NCBI RefSeq assembly: GCF_000517125.1
Contig: NZ_KI912155.1
Span: 683,707 to 747,706 of the forward strand
DNA from: Arthrobacter sp. MA-N2
GTDB taxonomy: Bacteria > Actinomycetota > Actinomycetes > Actinomycetales > Micrococcaceae
Reading direction: 5' to 3'
DNA: 64,000 nucleotides
Below the pieces are notes generated by a model that did not search any database, was not told the DNA's origin, and was given only the letters and a program-made list of their open reading frames with translations. Position numbers and translations under genes: made by a program. The first letter of the stretch is position 1, and each line of letters begins with the position of its first letter. Below are positions 9,120 through 18,921 of this stretch, in pieces.

Positions 9120-10730
9120 TCAAACCCTGCTGAGGCTGTCCTCGTCGTCGCTGGAGTCATTGGAGTCGCTGGAGTCGCTTGCGTTGCCGAAGTCGCTGTT
9201 CCTGCCGGGTGTCGACGACATTCCTGAGACAGCTGCCTTCGCCGCGGCGAACTTCTCGTTGAGGCGGGAGTGGCGCTGCCCGTAGGCAAAGTAGATGGCG
9301 AGTCCGATTACCAGCCAGATAGCGAAGAAGATCCAGGTCTCCACGGCCAAGTTGGTCATCAGGTAGATGCACAGCACAGCGGAAACCACCGGAAGCACCT
9401 TGCCGAACGGAACCCGAAAAGCCGGTTTCAGGTCCGGACGCTTCTTCCGGAGGACCAGGATTCCCAAGCTCACCATGACGAAGGCCGAGAGCGTACCGAT
9501 ATTGATCATTTCTTCCAGAAGATCCACATTGGTCAGCCCGGCAACGATTGCCACAGCTGCACCACAGATGATCTGGAGGCGGATCGGCGTCGAACGTTTC
9601 TCGCTCGTCTTGGACAGCGCACGCGGAAGCAAACCATCGCGGCTCATGGCCAGGACAACCCGGGCCAGGCCCATAAGCAGCACCATGATGACGGTGGTCA
9701 AACCGATCAAGGAGCCAAAGGCGATGACCTTGGCCGCGTCGGTGTTTCCAACCGCTTCGAAGGCCGTGGTGAGGGTGGGGTTCTTGGCTTGGGCCAGCTG
9801 CGTGTAGGACACCATGCCTGTCAGTGCCAAGGACACGAGGATGTAGAGCAGTGTTACGAGCGCCAGGCCGCCGAAGATGCCACGGGGCAGGGTCTTCTGC
9901 GGGTTCTTGACCTCTTCAGCGGAGGTCGCCACCACGTCGAAACCGATGAAGGCAAAGAAGACCAAGGCCGCACCGGCGAAGATGCCCAGGGTTCCGTACT
10001 GCGCCGGAACCGCGCCGGTGAGGAAGCCGAAGAAGGATTGTTTCATGACGTCCGCGCCGTCCGTGCCGCCGGTTGGCTGCGATGCCGGGACGAAGGGGGT
10101 GAAGTTGGAGAACTTCACATAGCTGAAGCCGACCACAATCACGAACAGCACCACGGCGATCTTGATCAGCGTGAAGATGTTGCCCACGCGGGCGGAGAGC
10201 TTGGTGCCGAGCACAAGGAGCACCGTGAAGATGGCAACAATCAGGAAGGCGCCCCAGTACAGGTCCACCCCCGCAATATTCAGCGCCGGTGGCATGTCCA
10301 CGCCCATGAGCGCGAACACCTTGCTCAGGTAGATGCCCCAGTACTTGGCGATGACCGCAGCAGCCGTGAAGAGTTCAAGAATGAGGTTCCAGCCGATGAT
10401 CCAGGCGAGGACTTCGCCCATGGTGGCATAGGTGAAGACGTAGGCGGACCCTGCGACCGGGATAGCAGTGGCAAATTCGGCGTAGCACATTATGGCCAGG
10501 GCACACGTCACGGCGGCGACAGCGAAGGAGACCGTCACGGCGGGCCCCGCAAAGTTCGCGGCAGCTTTGGCGCCAACAGAGAAGATCCCGGCCCCGACGG
10601 CGACCGCGACGCCCATGATCATCAGATCCCAGGTGCTGAGGGAACGCTTCAGCTTGCGTCCGGGTTCATCGGCGTCCGCGATGGACTGCTCGATTGATTT
10701 GGTCCGGAAGAGGTTCATAGGAGAGTCCAC
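9120..10730 (-). CDS. APC-family amino acid permease
   Basis: A 536-residue transporter with about 12-14 membrane segments and the APC signature near the N-terminus (MIMGVAVAVGAGIFSVG, a helix break used in substrate binding). Overall pattern is that of the YfnA/cationic amino acid transporter group. The start is uncertain: GTG 10730 or ATG 10718, neither with a clear ribosome site. The C-terminus is a Ser/Asp-rich tail encoded by 9-bp near repeats of GGAGTCGCT (about 9151-9182 on the plus strand), likely disordered and length-variable. Confidence 0.85.
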   Translation of the reverse strand: MDSPMNLFRTKSIEQSIADADEPGRKLKRSLSTWDLMIMGVAVAVGAGIFSVGAKAAANFAGPAVTVSFAVAAVTCALAIMCYAEFATAIPVAGSAYVFTYATMGEVLAWIIGWNLILELFTAAAVIAKYWGIYLSKVFALMGVDMPPALNIAGVDLYWGAFLIVAIFTVLLVLGTKLSARVGNIFTLIKIAVVLFVIVVGFSYVKFSNFTPFVPASQPTGGTDGADVMKQSFFGFLTGAVPAQYGTLGIFAGAALVFFAFIGFDVVATSAEEVKNPQKTLPRGIFGGLALVTLLYILVSLALTGMVSYTQLAQAKNPTLTTAFEAVGNTDAAKVIAFGSLIGLTTVIMVLLMGLARVVLAMSRDGLLPRALSKTSEKRSTPIRLQIICGAAVAIVAGLTNVDLLEEMINIGTLSAFVMVSLGILVLRKKRPDLKPAFRVPFGKVLPVVSAVLCIYLMTNLAVETWIFFAIWLVIGLAIYFAYGQRHSRLNEKFAAAKAAVSGMSSTPGRNSDFGNASDSSDSNDSSDDEDSLSRV

Positions 10731-10830
10731 AATCTTGATGAGCTGGTAGAAACAGACTTATCAAGGTTAGTGTCCGACTTGTGGACAAATCATATTTGTC
10801 CCGGATGGTGAGACGCATAGCGGGCTGGCC

Positions 10831-11247
10831 TCACACCGTGGAGACGTTCCAATCCATCAAAGTGGAGCGGATGAGGAAACGCTTGCCCTCCGGCGATTCC
10901 ACGGAGAAGCCACTCCCCCGGCCGTTCACCACGTCAACCGTCAGATGGGTGTGGGACCAGTAATTGAATTGTTCCCGGGACATCCAGAACTCCAAAGGCT
11001 GCGGCCGTTCGCGGTCGCCGATGTCGAAGAGTCCGAGCAGAACGTCCGAGTCTCCCGTAATGAACTCGCCGGCCGGGTAACACATAGGTGAGGAACCGTC
11101 GCAGCACCCACCTGACTGGTGGAACATCAGCGGGCCGTGTTGCTTCCACAGCTTCTGGAGGAGTTCGATGGAAACGGCGGTGAGCGCCACCCGGGAAAAG
11201 TCTTCCCCGGGCAGCGTCGCTGCGGCGTCAAGCCTATTGTGTGACAT
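10831..11247 (-). CDS. DUF779 family protein, partner of the aldehyde/alcohol dehydrogenase operon
   Basis: A 138-residue soluble protein with the DUF779 core: FHQSGGCCDGSSPMCY, rich in cysteines that could bind metal. Its ATG overlaps the stop of the upstream alcohol dehydrogenase by one base (TAATG). DUF779 genes are repeatedly found beside ExaC/AldA-type aldehyde dehydrogenases, as here, so a helper role for those enzymes is likely but not shown. Confidence 0.85.
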   Translation of the reverse strand: MSHNRLDAAATLPGEDFSRVALTAVSIELLQKLWKQHGPLMFHQSGGCCDGSSPMCYPAGEFITGDSDVLLGLFDIGDRERPQPLEFWMSREQFNYWSHTHLTVDVVNGRGSGFSVESPEGKRFLIRSTLMDWNVSTV

Positions 11248-12269
11248 TAGAACGTCAGCACCACACGGCCATCGATCTTGGCGTGCTTCATCTCGTCAAA
11301 GACGGCGTTGACCTCGGAAAGTTCCCGAGTGGACACGGTCGGATGGATCTTGCCCTGCGCGTAGAAGTCCAGCGCTTCTTCCAGGTCCTGCCGGGTGCCC
11401 ACAATTGAACCGCGGACGGTCAGGCCCTTGAGCACAATCTCGAAGATCGGTGCAGGGAAGTCGCCCGGAGGAAGCCCGTTGAAGACGATGGTTCCTCCGC
11501 GTCGAGCCATGCCGATTGCTTGTCCGAATGCCGACGGGTGCACTGCGGTGACTAAAACGCCATGGCATCCTCCGGTTTCGCGCTGGATGACTTCGGCAGG
11601 GTCCTCGTGCATCGCATTGACGGTGAGCTCCGCGCCGTGCTTCTTGGCCAGGGCGAGCTTGTCATCGGCGATGTCCACTGCCGCCACCCGGAGGCCCATG
11701 GCCACTGCATACTGGACTGCGATGTGTCCCAGTCCGCCGATGCCTGAAACAGTGACCCATTGTCCGGGCCTGGCCTCGGTCATCTTCAGTCCCTTGTAGA
11801 CGGTGACGCCGGCGCACAGCACCGGGGCAACCTCCACGGGGTCCGAACCTGCCGGAATCCTCGCGGCAAACCGGCTGTCCACCAGCATGTACTCCCCGAA
11901 CGAGCCGTCCACGCTGTAGCCCGCGTTCTTCTGGGCTTCGCACAGCGTTTCCCAGCCGGTTCGGCAGTACTGGCAGTCGCCACAGGCGGACCAAAGCCAG
12001 GCGTTGCCCACAAGGTCCCCGACGGCGAGCTCGGTGACGCCCTCGCCGAGGGCCACCACTTCGCCCACGCCTTCGTGGCCCGGAATGAACGGCGGTGAGG
12101 GCTTGACCGGCCAGTCCCCTTCCGCAGCGTGCAGATCGGTGTGGCAGACGCCGGTGGTGATTACCTTGACCAGTGCTTCCCCTCGGCCCGGAACGGGTAT
12201 GGGAAGGGACTTCACCTGAAGGTCTTTTCCGAATTCAGTTACTACGGCTGCTTGCATTGTCGTCGTCAT
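11247..12269 (-). CDS. adhP: Zinc-dependent alcohol dehydrogenase, AdhP type
   Basis: A 340-residue medium-chain alcohol dehydrogenase oxidising ethanol or similar alcohols with NAD. Catalytic zinc ligands lie in GVCHTDLH and GHEGVGEV, the structural zinc cysteines in CGDCQYCRTGWETLC, and the Rossmann motif is SGIGGLGHIAVQ. The start ATG follows AAGGATTTCGCC. It sits second in the ald-adhP-DUF779 operon, supplying aldehyde to the dehydrogenase upstream. Confidence 0.92.
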   Translation of the reverse strand: MTTTMQAAVVTEFGKDLQVKSLPIPVPGRGEALVKVITTGVCHTDLHAAEGDWPVKPSPPFIPGHEGVGEVVALGEGVTELAVGDLVGNAWLWSACGDCQYCRTGWETLCEAQKNAGYSVDGSFGEYMLVDSRFAARIPAGSDPVEVAPVLCAGVTVYKGLKMTEARPGQWVTVSGIGGLGHIAVQYAVAMGLRVAAVDIADDKLALAKKHGAELTVNAMHEDPAEVIQRETGGCHGVLVTAVHPSAFGQAIGMARRGGTIVFNGLPPGDFPAPIFEIVLKGLTVRGSIVGTRQDLEEALDFYAQGKIHPTVSTRELSEVNAVFDEMKHAKIDGRVVLTF

Positions 12270-12341
12270 TGGCGAAATCCTTGCGTCGTTAAAGCTAGGT
12301 GGTGCCGGTTGGAGCGATGCTGTTTTTTTGAGGGGTGGTTG

Positions 12342-12375
12342 GGCGGGGAGGGATCTGTACTGAACCCTCCCCGCC
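12342..12375 (-). terminator. GC-rich hairpin between ald and adhP
   Basis: GGCGGGGAGGG (12342-12352) pairs perfectly with CCCTCCCCGCC (12365-12375). It follows the ald stop on the minus strand without a T-run. It may stabilise the ald message or cause partial termination before adhP rather than a full stop. Confidence 0.55.
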
Positions 12376-12389
12376 GGGCTAAGTACGGT

Positions 12390-13913
12390 CTAGAAGAAGC
12401 CGAGCTTGTTTTCGTTGTAGCTGACCAGGAGGTTCTTGGTCTGCTGGTAGTGGTCCAGCATCATGGCGTGGTTTTCACGTCCGATGCCGGAGGACTTGTA
12501 CCCGCCGAACGCGGCACCGGCCGGGTAGGCGTGGTAGTTGTTGACCCAGACACGGCCGGCCTGAATTTCCCGGCCTGCCCGGTAGGCGACGTTGCCGTTG
12601 CGGGACCAGACGCCGGCGCCGAGCCCGTACAGGGTGTCGTTGGCGATGCCGATGGCGTCGTTGTAGTCGCTGAATCTTGTCACGGACACCACGGGGCCGA
12701 AGATTTCCTCCTGGAAGATCCGCATCCGGTTGTGGCCTTCGAAAATGGTCGGCTGGACGTAGTAACCGCCGGCCAGGTCGCCGTCGAGCTGGGCGCGCGC
12801 GCCGCCGGTGAGGACCTTGGCGCCTTCCTGCTTTCCGATGTCGATGTAGGAAAGGATCTTCTCCAGCTGGTCGTTGGAGGCCTGCGCACCCAGCTGCGTG
12901 TCCGTGTCCAGCGGGTTGCCTTGAATGATCTTGTTGGTGCGTGCCACGGCGTCGGCCATGAAGGAGTCGTAGATGCCTTCCTGGACCAAAGCCCGGGAGG
13001 GGCACGTGCACACTTCGCCTTGGTTGAAAGCGAAGAGCGTGAAGCCTTCCTGGGCCTTGTCGTAGAACGCATCGTTCTGTGCGGCGACGTCGTCGAAGAA
13101 AATGTTCGGGCTCTTGCCGCCCAGTTCAAGGGTCACCGGGATCAGGTTCTGGGATGCGTACTGGCTGATCAGCCGGCCCGTGGTGGTTTCACCGGTGAAG
13201 GCGATCTTGCGGATCCGCGAACTGGACGCGAGGGGCTTACCGGCCTCGACGCCGAAACCGTTGACCACGTTGACCACCCCGGCGGGCAGCAGGTCGCTGA
13301 TCAGTTCCATCAGCACCAGGATCGAGGACGGAGTCTGCTCGGCAGGCTTGAGGACGACGGCGTTGCCAGCGGCCAGGGCCGGGGCGAGCTTCCACACGGC
13401 CATCAGGATCGGGAAGTTCCACGGAATGATCTGGCCCACCACGCCCAGCGGCTCACGGAAGTGGTACGCCGTCGTGTCTTCGTCCAGCTGGGACAGGTGG
13501 CCTTCCTGGGCCCGGATCGCGGAGGCGAAGTAGCGGAAGTGGTCCGCCGCCAAGGGGATGTCCGCGTTCAGGGTTTCCCTGACGGGCTTGCCGTTGTCCC
13601 AGGTCTCGGCCACGGCCAGCAGCTCGGTGTTCTCATCGATCCGGTCCGCGATCTTGTTCAGGACCGCGGCGCGTTCCGCAGCGGAGGTCTTGCCCCAGGA
13701 TGGAGCCACTTTGTGCGCGGCGTCGAGAGCGAGTTCGATGTCCTCGGCCGTGCCACGCGCCACCTCGCAGAAAGCCTTGCCGGTCACGGGGGTGATGTTC
13801 TCGAAGTACTGCCCCTTGACCGGGGCAACCCATTCGCCGCCGATCCAGTTCTCGTAGCGGTCCTTGAACGTGACCTTCGAACCCTCGGCACCTGGCTGTG
13901 CATAAACAGTCAT
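12390..13913 (-). CDS. Acetaldehyde dehydrogenase, ExaC/AldA type
   Basis: A 507-residue NAD-dependent aldehyde dehydrogenase. The general base Glu263 (LELGGKSPN) and the catalytic Cys302 in GEVCTCPS are present, as is the active-site Asn in IIPWNFP. The start at ATG 13913 follows AAAGGAG; a longer frame upstream has no family similarity. First gene of an operon with adhP and DUF779, so it converts the aldehyde made by AdhP into acetate. A possible operator with GGTTGCAA repeats lies about 65 bp upstream. Confidence 0.93.
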   Translation of the reverse strand: MTVYAQPGAEGSKVTFKDRYENWIGGEWVAPVKGQYFENITPVTGKAFCEVARGTAEDIELALDAAHKVAPSWGKTSAAERAAVLNKIADRIDENTELLAVAETWDNGKPVRETLNADIPLAADHFRYFASAIRAQEGHLSQLDEDTTAYHFREPLGVVGQIIPWNFPILMAVWKLAPALAAGNAVVLKPAEQTPSSILVLMELISDLLPAGVVNVVNGFGVEAGKPLASSSRIRKIAFTGETTTGRLISQYASQNLIPVTLELGGKSPNIFFDDVAAQNDAFYDKAQEGFTLFAFNQGEVCTCPSRALVQEGIYDSFMADAVARTNKIIQGNPLDTDTQLGAQASNDQLEKILSYIDIGKQEGAKVLTGGARAQLDGDLAGGYYVQPTIFEGHNRMRIFQEEIFGPVVSVTRFSDYNDAIGIANDTLYGLGAGVWSRNGNVAYRAGREIQAGRVWVNNYHAYPAGAAFGGYKSSGIGRENHAMMLDHYQQTKNLLVSYNENKLGFF

Positions 13914-13974
13914 CTGTAGCTCCTTTGCTGCGCATGATGGTGGCTTTGCTGTGCCATCAGCGTAGGAGCGGGGA

Positions 13975-13995
13975 GGTTGCAAGCAGGTTGCAACC
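13975..13995 (-). promoter_or_regulatory. GGTTGCAA direct repeat / palindrome upstream of ald
   Basis: GGTTGCAA at 13975-13982 recurs 11 bp later as the perfect palindrome GGTTGCAACC (13986-13995). It lies upstream of the ald start. A GAF-domain regulator gene is only one gene away, making this a candidate binding site. Confidence 0.5.
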
Positions 13996-14011
13996 TTGTG
14001 GTTCAGATCAC

Positions 14012-14620
14012 TTAGAGGCCTGCGGGGAACGCGTACGAACTCGGAAGCGGTGAGGGAACCGCACCGTAGGAGAGCACTACCTCGTCGTGGGCCTTGAGGA
14101 CGACGTCGGCGACAGGCACGGCCTGCTTCGAACCGTTCACGTAGGCTGTCCATCCGACCGTTCCGCCATGCGGTGCTCCGGTGGCGTCCTTGCCGTCCAG
14201 GACTCCCCATTCACTGAGCACTTGGCCCAGGGTGTACTTCAGGCCGGCCGTGGGGGCTTCGATGTGGATGATGCCGGATGTGTCGTGGGTGTGCAGTGCC
14301 GAGATTCCGTTTGCCTGACCGTCGGCTCCGAAACTGAAGCCGATGTCAGCCGGGACGGTGACGGGCTTGCCGTCGACGAGGACGTCCAGATGGGCATGGT
14401 AGTGCTCGGCGGTGCCTTCAGCGCTCAGGATATCCAAGCCGGCGGCCTTGATCCTTTGGGCCCCCGCAGCGGGATCGAGTTCCCAGCCGGCCGGCGCTGT
14501 GGTTGCCGAATCGGAAGTCGCCGGTGATGACGGCGCTGATGAGGCGGGTGCCCCGCAAGCGGTGACGCCGATAAGGAGTCCGGACACGGTCAGGGCGACG
14601 GCGAGGCGTTGGTTCAACAC
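14012..14620 (-). CDS. Putative lipoprotein, histidine-rich central domain
   Basis: A 202-residue exported protein of unknown function. It starts at GTG 14620 ([14 protein letters not shown]), has a hydrophobic signal segment and a lipobox ending TAC, then a Ser/Ala/Thr-rich linker. The mature part has [14 protein letters not shown] and, further on, [14 protein letters not shown], a spacing of histidines that suggests metal binding or a small beta-sandwich domain. It lies between the ald operon and its likely regulator and may form a separate unit. No function is claimed. Confidence 0.75.
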   Translation of the reverse strand: MLNQRLAVALTVSGLLIGVTACGAPASSAPSSPATSDSATTAPAGWELDPAAGAQRIKAAGLDILSAEGTAEHYHAHLDVLVDGKPVTVPADIGFSFGADGQANGISALHTHDTSGIIHIEAPTAGLKYTLGQVLSEWGVLDGKDATGAPHGGTVGWTAYVNGSKQAVPVADVVLKAHDEVVLSYGAVPSPLPSSYAFPAGL

Positions 14621-14703
14621 GGAGGAGGCTTCTTTCGTTTGGCTCGGTTCTACAATACGGGCGAAAACTCCGTGTTTCCCAAGAGCCGCACGACACACCT
14701 GCG

Positions 14704-16068
14704 TCAGGCTGACAGTTCGCTTTCCAAGCGTTCAAGCTCGGCGACGACGGCGGCCCGCTTGGGCGAGCGCGGCGGCAGGAGCTTTAGGGCGGCAAGCCGG
14801 ACGTCGACGTCGTTCTTCGCCTCGGGCAGACCGGCATACTTGAGCAGCGCCTCGGCGCTGCCGTCGTTGAGGACCGCCTCGCGCAAGAGCGCCGAGACCT
14901 TCTGGCGGAGCTCCACAATGCCCGGGGCTTCTGAATGCGGAAGGACGGCGCCTTTGTAGATCTCCAAAGCGATGCGGTGGGCGCCCCGCTGCAGGCATGA
15001 GAGAACCTGGGCGGCATCCTGGCCGAGGTCGATCGGGAGCCGGTACGGTCGGGATTCCGGGACTGCAGCGGGGTCAAGCTCATGGAGTACCTTGCGAAGG
15101 CGCACCATTTCGGCCCGAAGCGTGACGGGGGAACCATCTCCCGGGTACAAGGCCAGGGCGAGCTCTTCGGCGCTGAGCCCCTCTGGACAGGTGCCCAGCA
15201 ATGCCAGGATCTCGCTGTGCCTGGCGGAAAGCGGGATGCTGCGGCCTCCGATGCTCAATAGCGCTTGGTCCCGGCCGAGTAGCTGGAGGCTGTTCCGGTA
15301 CAGCCCCGGGTCCTGCGGCGAGCCGGCGGCGGAAGGCGAGTTCCGGCGTCGGGCAGTCACCGTTCGTTTGGTGGCTGCGAGCTGCAGCCTTTCCACCCGC
15401 AATTGGGCCTGCGCGGCGGCCACCGTTGCTTCGACGAGAGACAGCGTGTGGGGTGCGACGGCGGCTTCCGTGCCGGTGATGTCGACCACGCCGAGGAGCG
15501 CTCCGGAGTCAGGGTCATGGAACGGCACGGCGGTGCAGCTCCACGGATGGACGGCGCGCTTGTAGTGCTCCGCGCCCGAGATCTGGATGCCGCGCCCCAA
15601 GGCGAGCGCGGTGCCCGGCGCGCTCGTGCCGACAGCGGCTTCGGACCAGTCCGCGCCCGCGACGAACATCATGCCTTCGGCCCGGTTGCGCATCACGGGG
15701 TTCCCGTCCACCCACAGCAGCCGGCCGAGCTCGTCCCCGACGGCGACCAGCAGTCCGCTGTCGTAGCTGGGCTGGATGAGGAGCTTCCGGATGACGGGCA
15801 TGATGGTGGCCAGCGGGTGTAGACGGCGGTAATCCTCAAGCTCGTCGAGGTCCATGGCCACTGGAGCTTCGGGTTGGTCCGGATTCGCCTTAAGCTGCGC
15901 GGACCGCTGCCAGGATTCCTTGATCAGGCGGCGTAAGCCGGGAAGCTCCGGGGCATCAGGAAGCCCATAGCGCCACGAATCGAGGTGCTCGTGTCCGGCG
16001 CGTGCATGGTGCTGCAGCAGCTCGGCGACGTCGTTGACCGAGGCTGCCGGATGGATCGGATTCTTCAT
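14704..16068 (-). CDS. GAF-domain transcriptional regulator (AcoR-like sensor, no AAA domain)
   Basis: A 454-residue regulator. Residues about 60-225 match the GAF sensor region of AcoR-type activators (SYDSGLLVAVGDELGRLLWVDG, VGTSAPGTALALG, VHPWSCTAVPFHDPDSGALLGVVD). The sigma-54 AAA+ domain of classical AcoR is absent; the C-terminal part from about residue 265 (LSARHSEILALLG…LRAEMVRLRKVL) looks like a winged-helix DNA-binding segment. Position next to the ald-adhP operon suggests it senses an alcohol or aldehyde signal and controls that operon. Confidence 0.8.
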   Translation of the reverse strand: MKNPIHPAASVNDVAELLQHHARAGHEHLDSWRYGLPDAPELPGLRRLIKESWQRSAQLKANPDQPEAPVAMDLDELEDYRRLHPLATIMPVIRKLLIQPSYDSGLLVAVGDELGRLLWVDGNPVMRNRAEGMMFVAGADWSEAAVGTSAPGTALALGRGIQISGAEHYKRAVHPWSCTAVPFHDPDSGALLGVVDITGTEAAVAPHTLSLVEATVAAAQAQLRVERLQLAATKRTVTARRRNSPSAAGSPQDPGLYRNSLQLLGRDQALLSIGGRSIPLSARHSEILALLGTCPEGLSAEELALALYPGDGSPVTLRAEMVRLRKVLHELDPAAVPESRPYRLPIDLGQDAAQVLSCLQRGAHRIALEIYKGAVLPHSEAPGIVELRQKVSALLREAVLNDGSAEALLKYAGLPEAKNDVDVRLAALKLLPPRSPKRAAVVAELERLESELSA

Positions 16069-16153
16069 CGAACTCCCAAAACCGGTCGCAGCACAGTACC
16101 GGCCAGTCTAGTTGCGTCGCGAAGCTTTGCCTATGGGTGGTCGGCGAGGGCCG

Positions 16154-17587
16154 CTAGGCGCGCGAGATCTCGATCATTTCCTCGCGCGGGACTACCTTGA
16201 CGCGTTCGCGTACGACGCCGGCGTCCGGGTTTTCTGCCGTCCAAGCGGCACCGAGGGCTGCTTCGTGCGCATCGAGCTTGTTCCAGCCTTCCCAGGTGGT
16301 GTATTGGATGCCCCGCTCTTCCAGGAGGTTGATGATGGCCTGTGGGTCCGGATTCTCGGCCGGGGGCAGCGTGAGCCGGTCCTCCAGGAGGCAACCGATG
16401 GTCTCCAGGGCGTCGCCCTTGGTGTGACCGATCAGGCCGACGGGTCCACGCTTGATCCAACCCGTCGCGTAGATGCCCGGCACCGGCTTGCCGTCGGCGT
16501 CCAGCACCCGCCCGCCGTCGTTGGGAATGACACCACGGCGCGCATCGTACTCGAGCTCGTCCAACGGGGAACCGTGGTAGCCGATGGCGCGGTAGACGGC
16601 CTGGATCGGATAGTCCACGAACTCGCCGGTGCCCTTGACGTTTCCTGTGCCGTCCAGTTGCATGCGCTCGAACTTGATGCCGGAGACTTTCCCGGAGCCG
16701 TCTTCGGAAACGATCTCTACCGGGCTGTGCAGGAAATGCAGGTGCAAGCGGCGGGAAGAGGGCTGCTCGGCTTCGGCATGTTCCTCGACGAGCCAGTTGG
16801 TCAGCGTATTGACCATGGTCTTGATCTGGTTGTTGCTGCGGATAGCCTCGTCAGAGGCTTCGTCAAACTCGAAATCCTCCGGGTACAGCACAATGTCCAC
16901 GTCGTTGGAGTGCGAGAGCTCGCGCAGTTCCAACGGGGTGAACTTGATCTGGGCAGGGCCGCGGCGGCCGAAGACGTGCACGTCCGTCACGGGCGAGTTC
17001 TTGAGCCCGGCGTAGACGTTGTCCGGGATTTCAGTCACCAGGAGGTCGTCGGCGTGCTTGGAGAGCATGCGGGCCACGTCCAGCGCCACGTTGCCGTTGC
17101 CGATGACTGCTACTTCCTTGGCATCCAGCGGCCATTCGCGCGGCACATCAGGGTGACCGTCATACCAGGAGACGAAGTCGGCCCCACCGAAGGAGCCTTC
17201 CAGCTCGATTCCGGGGATGTTCAGCTCCGCGTCCTTGATGGCGCCCGTGGAGAAGATCACGGCGTCGTAGAAGGACCGGAAGTCATGCAGCGTGAGGTCG
17301 CGGCCGTATGTCACGTTGCCGAGGAAGCGGATGTCTCCGCGATCCAGGACCTTGTGAAGCGCGTTGACGATGCCCTTGATGCGGGGATGGTCGGGTGCCA
17401 CCCCGTAGCGGATCAGGCCGTAGGGCGCCGGGTATGCCTCGAAAAGGTCGATGCTGACCTCGACATCGCCATCCTTGACCTCGCTGGATTTGGTCAGGAT
17501 GTCCGCGGCATATACGCCGGCCGGTCCTGCGCCGACAATAGCGACGCGCAGTGGACGTGTTGACGTGGTTTCGGCCGAGTTGGACAC
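16154..17587 (-). CDS. fprA: Ferredoxin/adrenodoxin-NADP reductase, FprA type (first copy)
   Basis: A 477-residue flavoenzyme moving electrons between NADPH and ferredoxin. The FAD-binding motif is RVAIVGAGPAGVYAADIL at the N-terminus, and the NADP site is VAVIGNGNVALDVARML; GSPLDELEYD and ATGWIKRGPVGLIGHTK are family blocks. I use GTG 17587 (after AGAAGGG); the longer frame adds an unrelated leader. A close paralog lies at 28575-30041. No ferredoxin gene is nearby. Confidence 0.9.
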   Translation of the reverse strand: MSNSAETTSTRPLRVAIVGAGPAGVYAADILTKSSEVKDGDVEVSIDLFEAYPAPYGLIRYGVAPDHPRIKGIVNALHKVLDRGDIRFLGNVTYGRDLTLHDFRSFYDAVIFSTGAIKDAELNIPGIELEGSFGGADFVSWYDGHPDVPREWPLDAKEVAVIGNGNVALDVARMLSKHADDLLVTEIPDNVYAGLKNSPVTDVHVFGRRGPAQIKFTPLELRELSHSNDVDIVLYPEDFEFDEASDEAIRSNNQIKTMVNTLTNWLVEEHAEAEQPSSRRLHLHFLHSPVEIVSEDGSGKVSGIKFERMQLDGTGNVKGTGEFVDYPIQAVYRAIGYHGSPLDELEYDARRGVIPNDGGRVLDADGKPVPGIYATGWIKRGPVGLIGHTKGDALETIGCLLEDRLTLPPAENPDPQAIINLLEERGIQYTTWEGWNKLDAHEAALGAAWTAENPDAGVVRERVKVVPREEMIEISRA

Positions 17588-17773
17588 CGTGAACCCTTCT
17601 GAGACAGGAATCCGCCCCGCGTGGTGGGGCGCGCAGTTTTCAATTCTAGTTCTCACTTGCCTGCGGAGTGTCAGTCCATGGCGGGAGGTGACACGAGCAG
17701 ACAAGGAAGATCACAGTAACTTTCCGGCCGTACGGTCAGGAATACCTTCGCAAAATATGGTGTTCTTGACACT

Positions 17774-18790
17774 GTGTCTACGCCCGAGCAAACCGCCTCT
17801 GCCCAGTCCGCCACCACCGCTTCGAATGCTGCAGCCGCCTCCGCCGCAACGGCAAAGGCAAAGAAGGAGACGACGGCGGGAGTGGTGTTCGGCATCGGAG
17901 CATACGGGCTGTGGGGGCTGCTTCCGCTCTACTTCGTGGTGCTGCAGCCCGCCGGAGCGGTGGAAATTGTCGCCAACCGAGTGATCTGGTCGCTGATCTT
18001 CTGTGCCCTGCTCATCACCGTCACCCGGACGTGGCGTCTTCTGGGCAATGCTTTCAGGGACCGGGCTGTCCTTGGGCCGCTCACCATAGCCGCCGGGCTG
18101 ATCGCTATCAACTGGCTGACCTACACCTTCGGGGTCACCACCGGGCATGCCGTCGAAGCCTCGCTCGGATACTTCATCAACCCCCTCGTCTCTGTGCTCC
18201 TCGGCGTGTTCGTTCTGAAGGAAACGCTCCGCCCGCTCCAGTGGGCCGCCGTCGGGATCGGCTTCATCGCCGTCGGCGTACTGACTGTTTCCTATGGCAA
18301 GCTGCCGTGGATCGCTTTGGTCCTGGCCTTCACGTTCGGGCTGTACGGTTTCGTGAAGAAGCGCGTGGGACCGAAGGTCACTGCCGTCACGAGTCTTACG
18401 GTGGAGACCGTGATTCTCGCCCCGATCGCCGGTGCCACAATGATTGCCCTGGGCCTTACGGGAGCCGGGACCTTGGGAAGCAACGGCCCCGGCCACTTCT
18501 GGCTACTTGCGGCTTCGGGCATCATCACGGCCGTGCCGCTCCTGTTCTTCGGCGCTTCTGCCCGCCGCCTGCCCATGACCACCATCGGCTTGCTGCAATA
18601 CTTCGCACCGATCCTCCAGTTCATCGTGGCCCTCGCCGTCTTCCACGAAGCCATGACCCCCGACCGCTGGGTGGGCTTCGGCATCGTGTGGTTGGCTCTG
18701 CTGCTCCTGACCCTCGACATGCTCCGCACCGCACGCAAGAACTCGGTCATCAGGAAAAGGGCAAAGCTCAGCGCCGCCTCGGCCAGCTAG
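17774..18790 (+). CDS. rarD: RarD-type EamA-family transporter
   Basis: A 338-residue membrane protein with ten predicted segments and the RarD pattern (GAYGLWGLLPLYF near the N-terminus, GYFINPLVSVLLGV, TTIGLLQYFAPILQF). The first 30 residues are a low-complexity Ala/Ser/Thr/Lys stretch. The GTG at 17774 is the chosen start. The family name comes from chloramphenicol-sensitive mutants; substrates remain unclear. Converges with gabT at a strong terminator. Confidence 0.88.
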   Translation: MSTPEQTASAQSATTASNAAAASAATAKAKKETTAGVVFGIGAYGLWGLLPLYFVVLQPAGAVEIVANRVIWSLIFCALLITVTRTWRLLGNAFRDRAVLGPLTIAAGLIAINWLTYTFGVTTGHAVEASLGYFINPLVSVLLGVFVLKETLRPLQWAAVGIGFIAVGVLTVSYGKLPWIALVLAFTFGLYGFVKKRVGPKVTAVTSLTVETVILAPIAGATMIALGLTGAGTLGSNGPGHFWLLAASGIITAVPLLFFGASARRLPMTTIGLLQYFAPILQFIVALAVFHEAMTPDRWVGFGIVWLALLLLTLDMLRTARKNSVIRKRAKLSAASAS

Positions 18791-18849
18791 CCCGCGCCCG
18801 CGAACCAGCTAGCCCGCGCTTCCCCCATGGACATGCCCCTCGTTAAACG

Positions 18850-18886
18850 CCAAGGATGGACATAGCAGCACTATGTCCATCCTTGG
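18850..18886. terminator. Bidirectional terminator between rarD and gabT
   Basis: CCAAGGATGGACATAG and its exact complement CTATGTCCATCCTTGG enclose a 5-nt loop, a perfect 16-bp stem. It sits in the gap between convergent genes. A smaller hairpin (AGGTGG…CCACCT, 18894-18911) follows. Confidence 0.75.
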
Positions 18887-18921
18887 TACGCAGAGGTGGG
18901 CATGTCCACCTGTGGTGGTGG

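Noticed and set aside
12129..13919. A 596-codon open frame on the plus strand across ald
   Set aside because: It is antisense to an aldehyde dehydrogenase with all catalytic residues and shows no family pattern; long antisense frames are common at this GC content.
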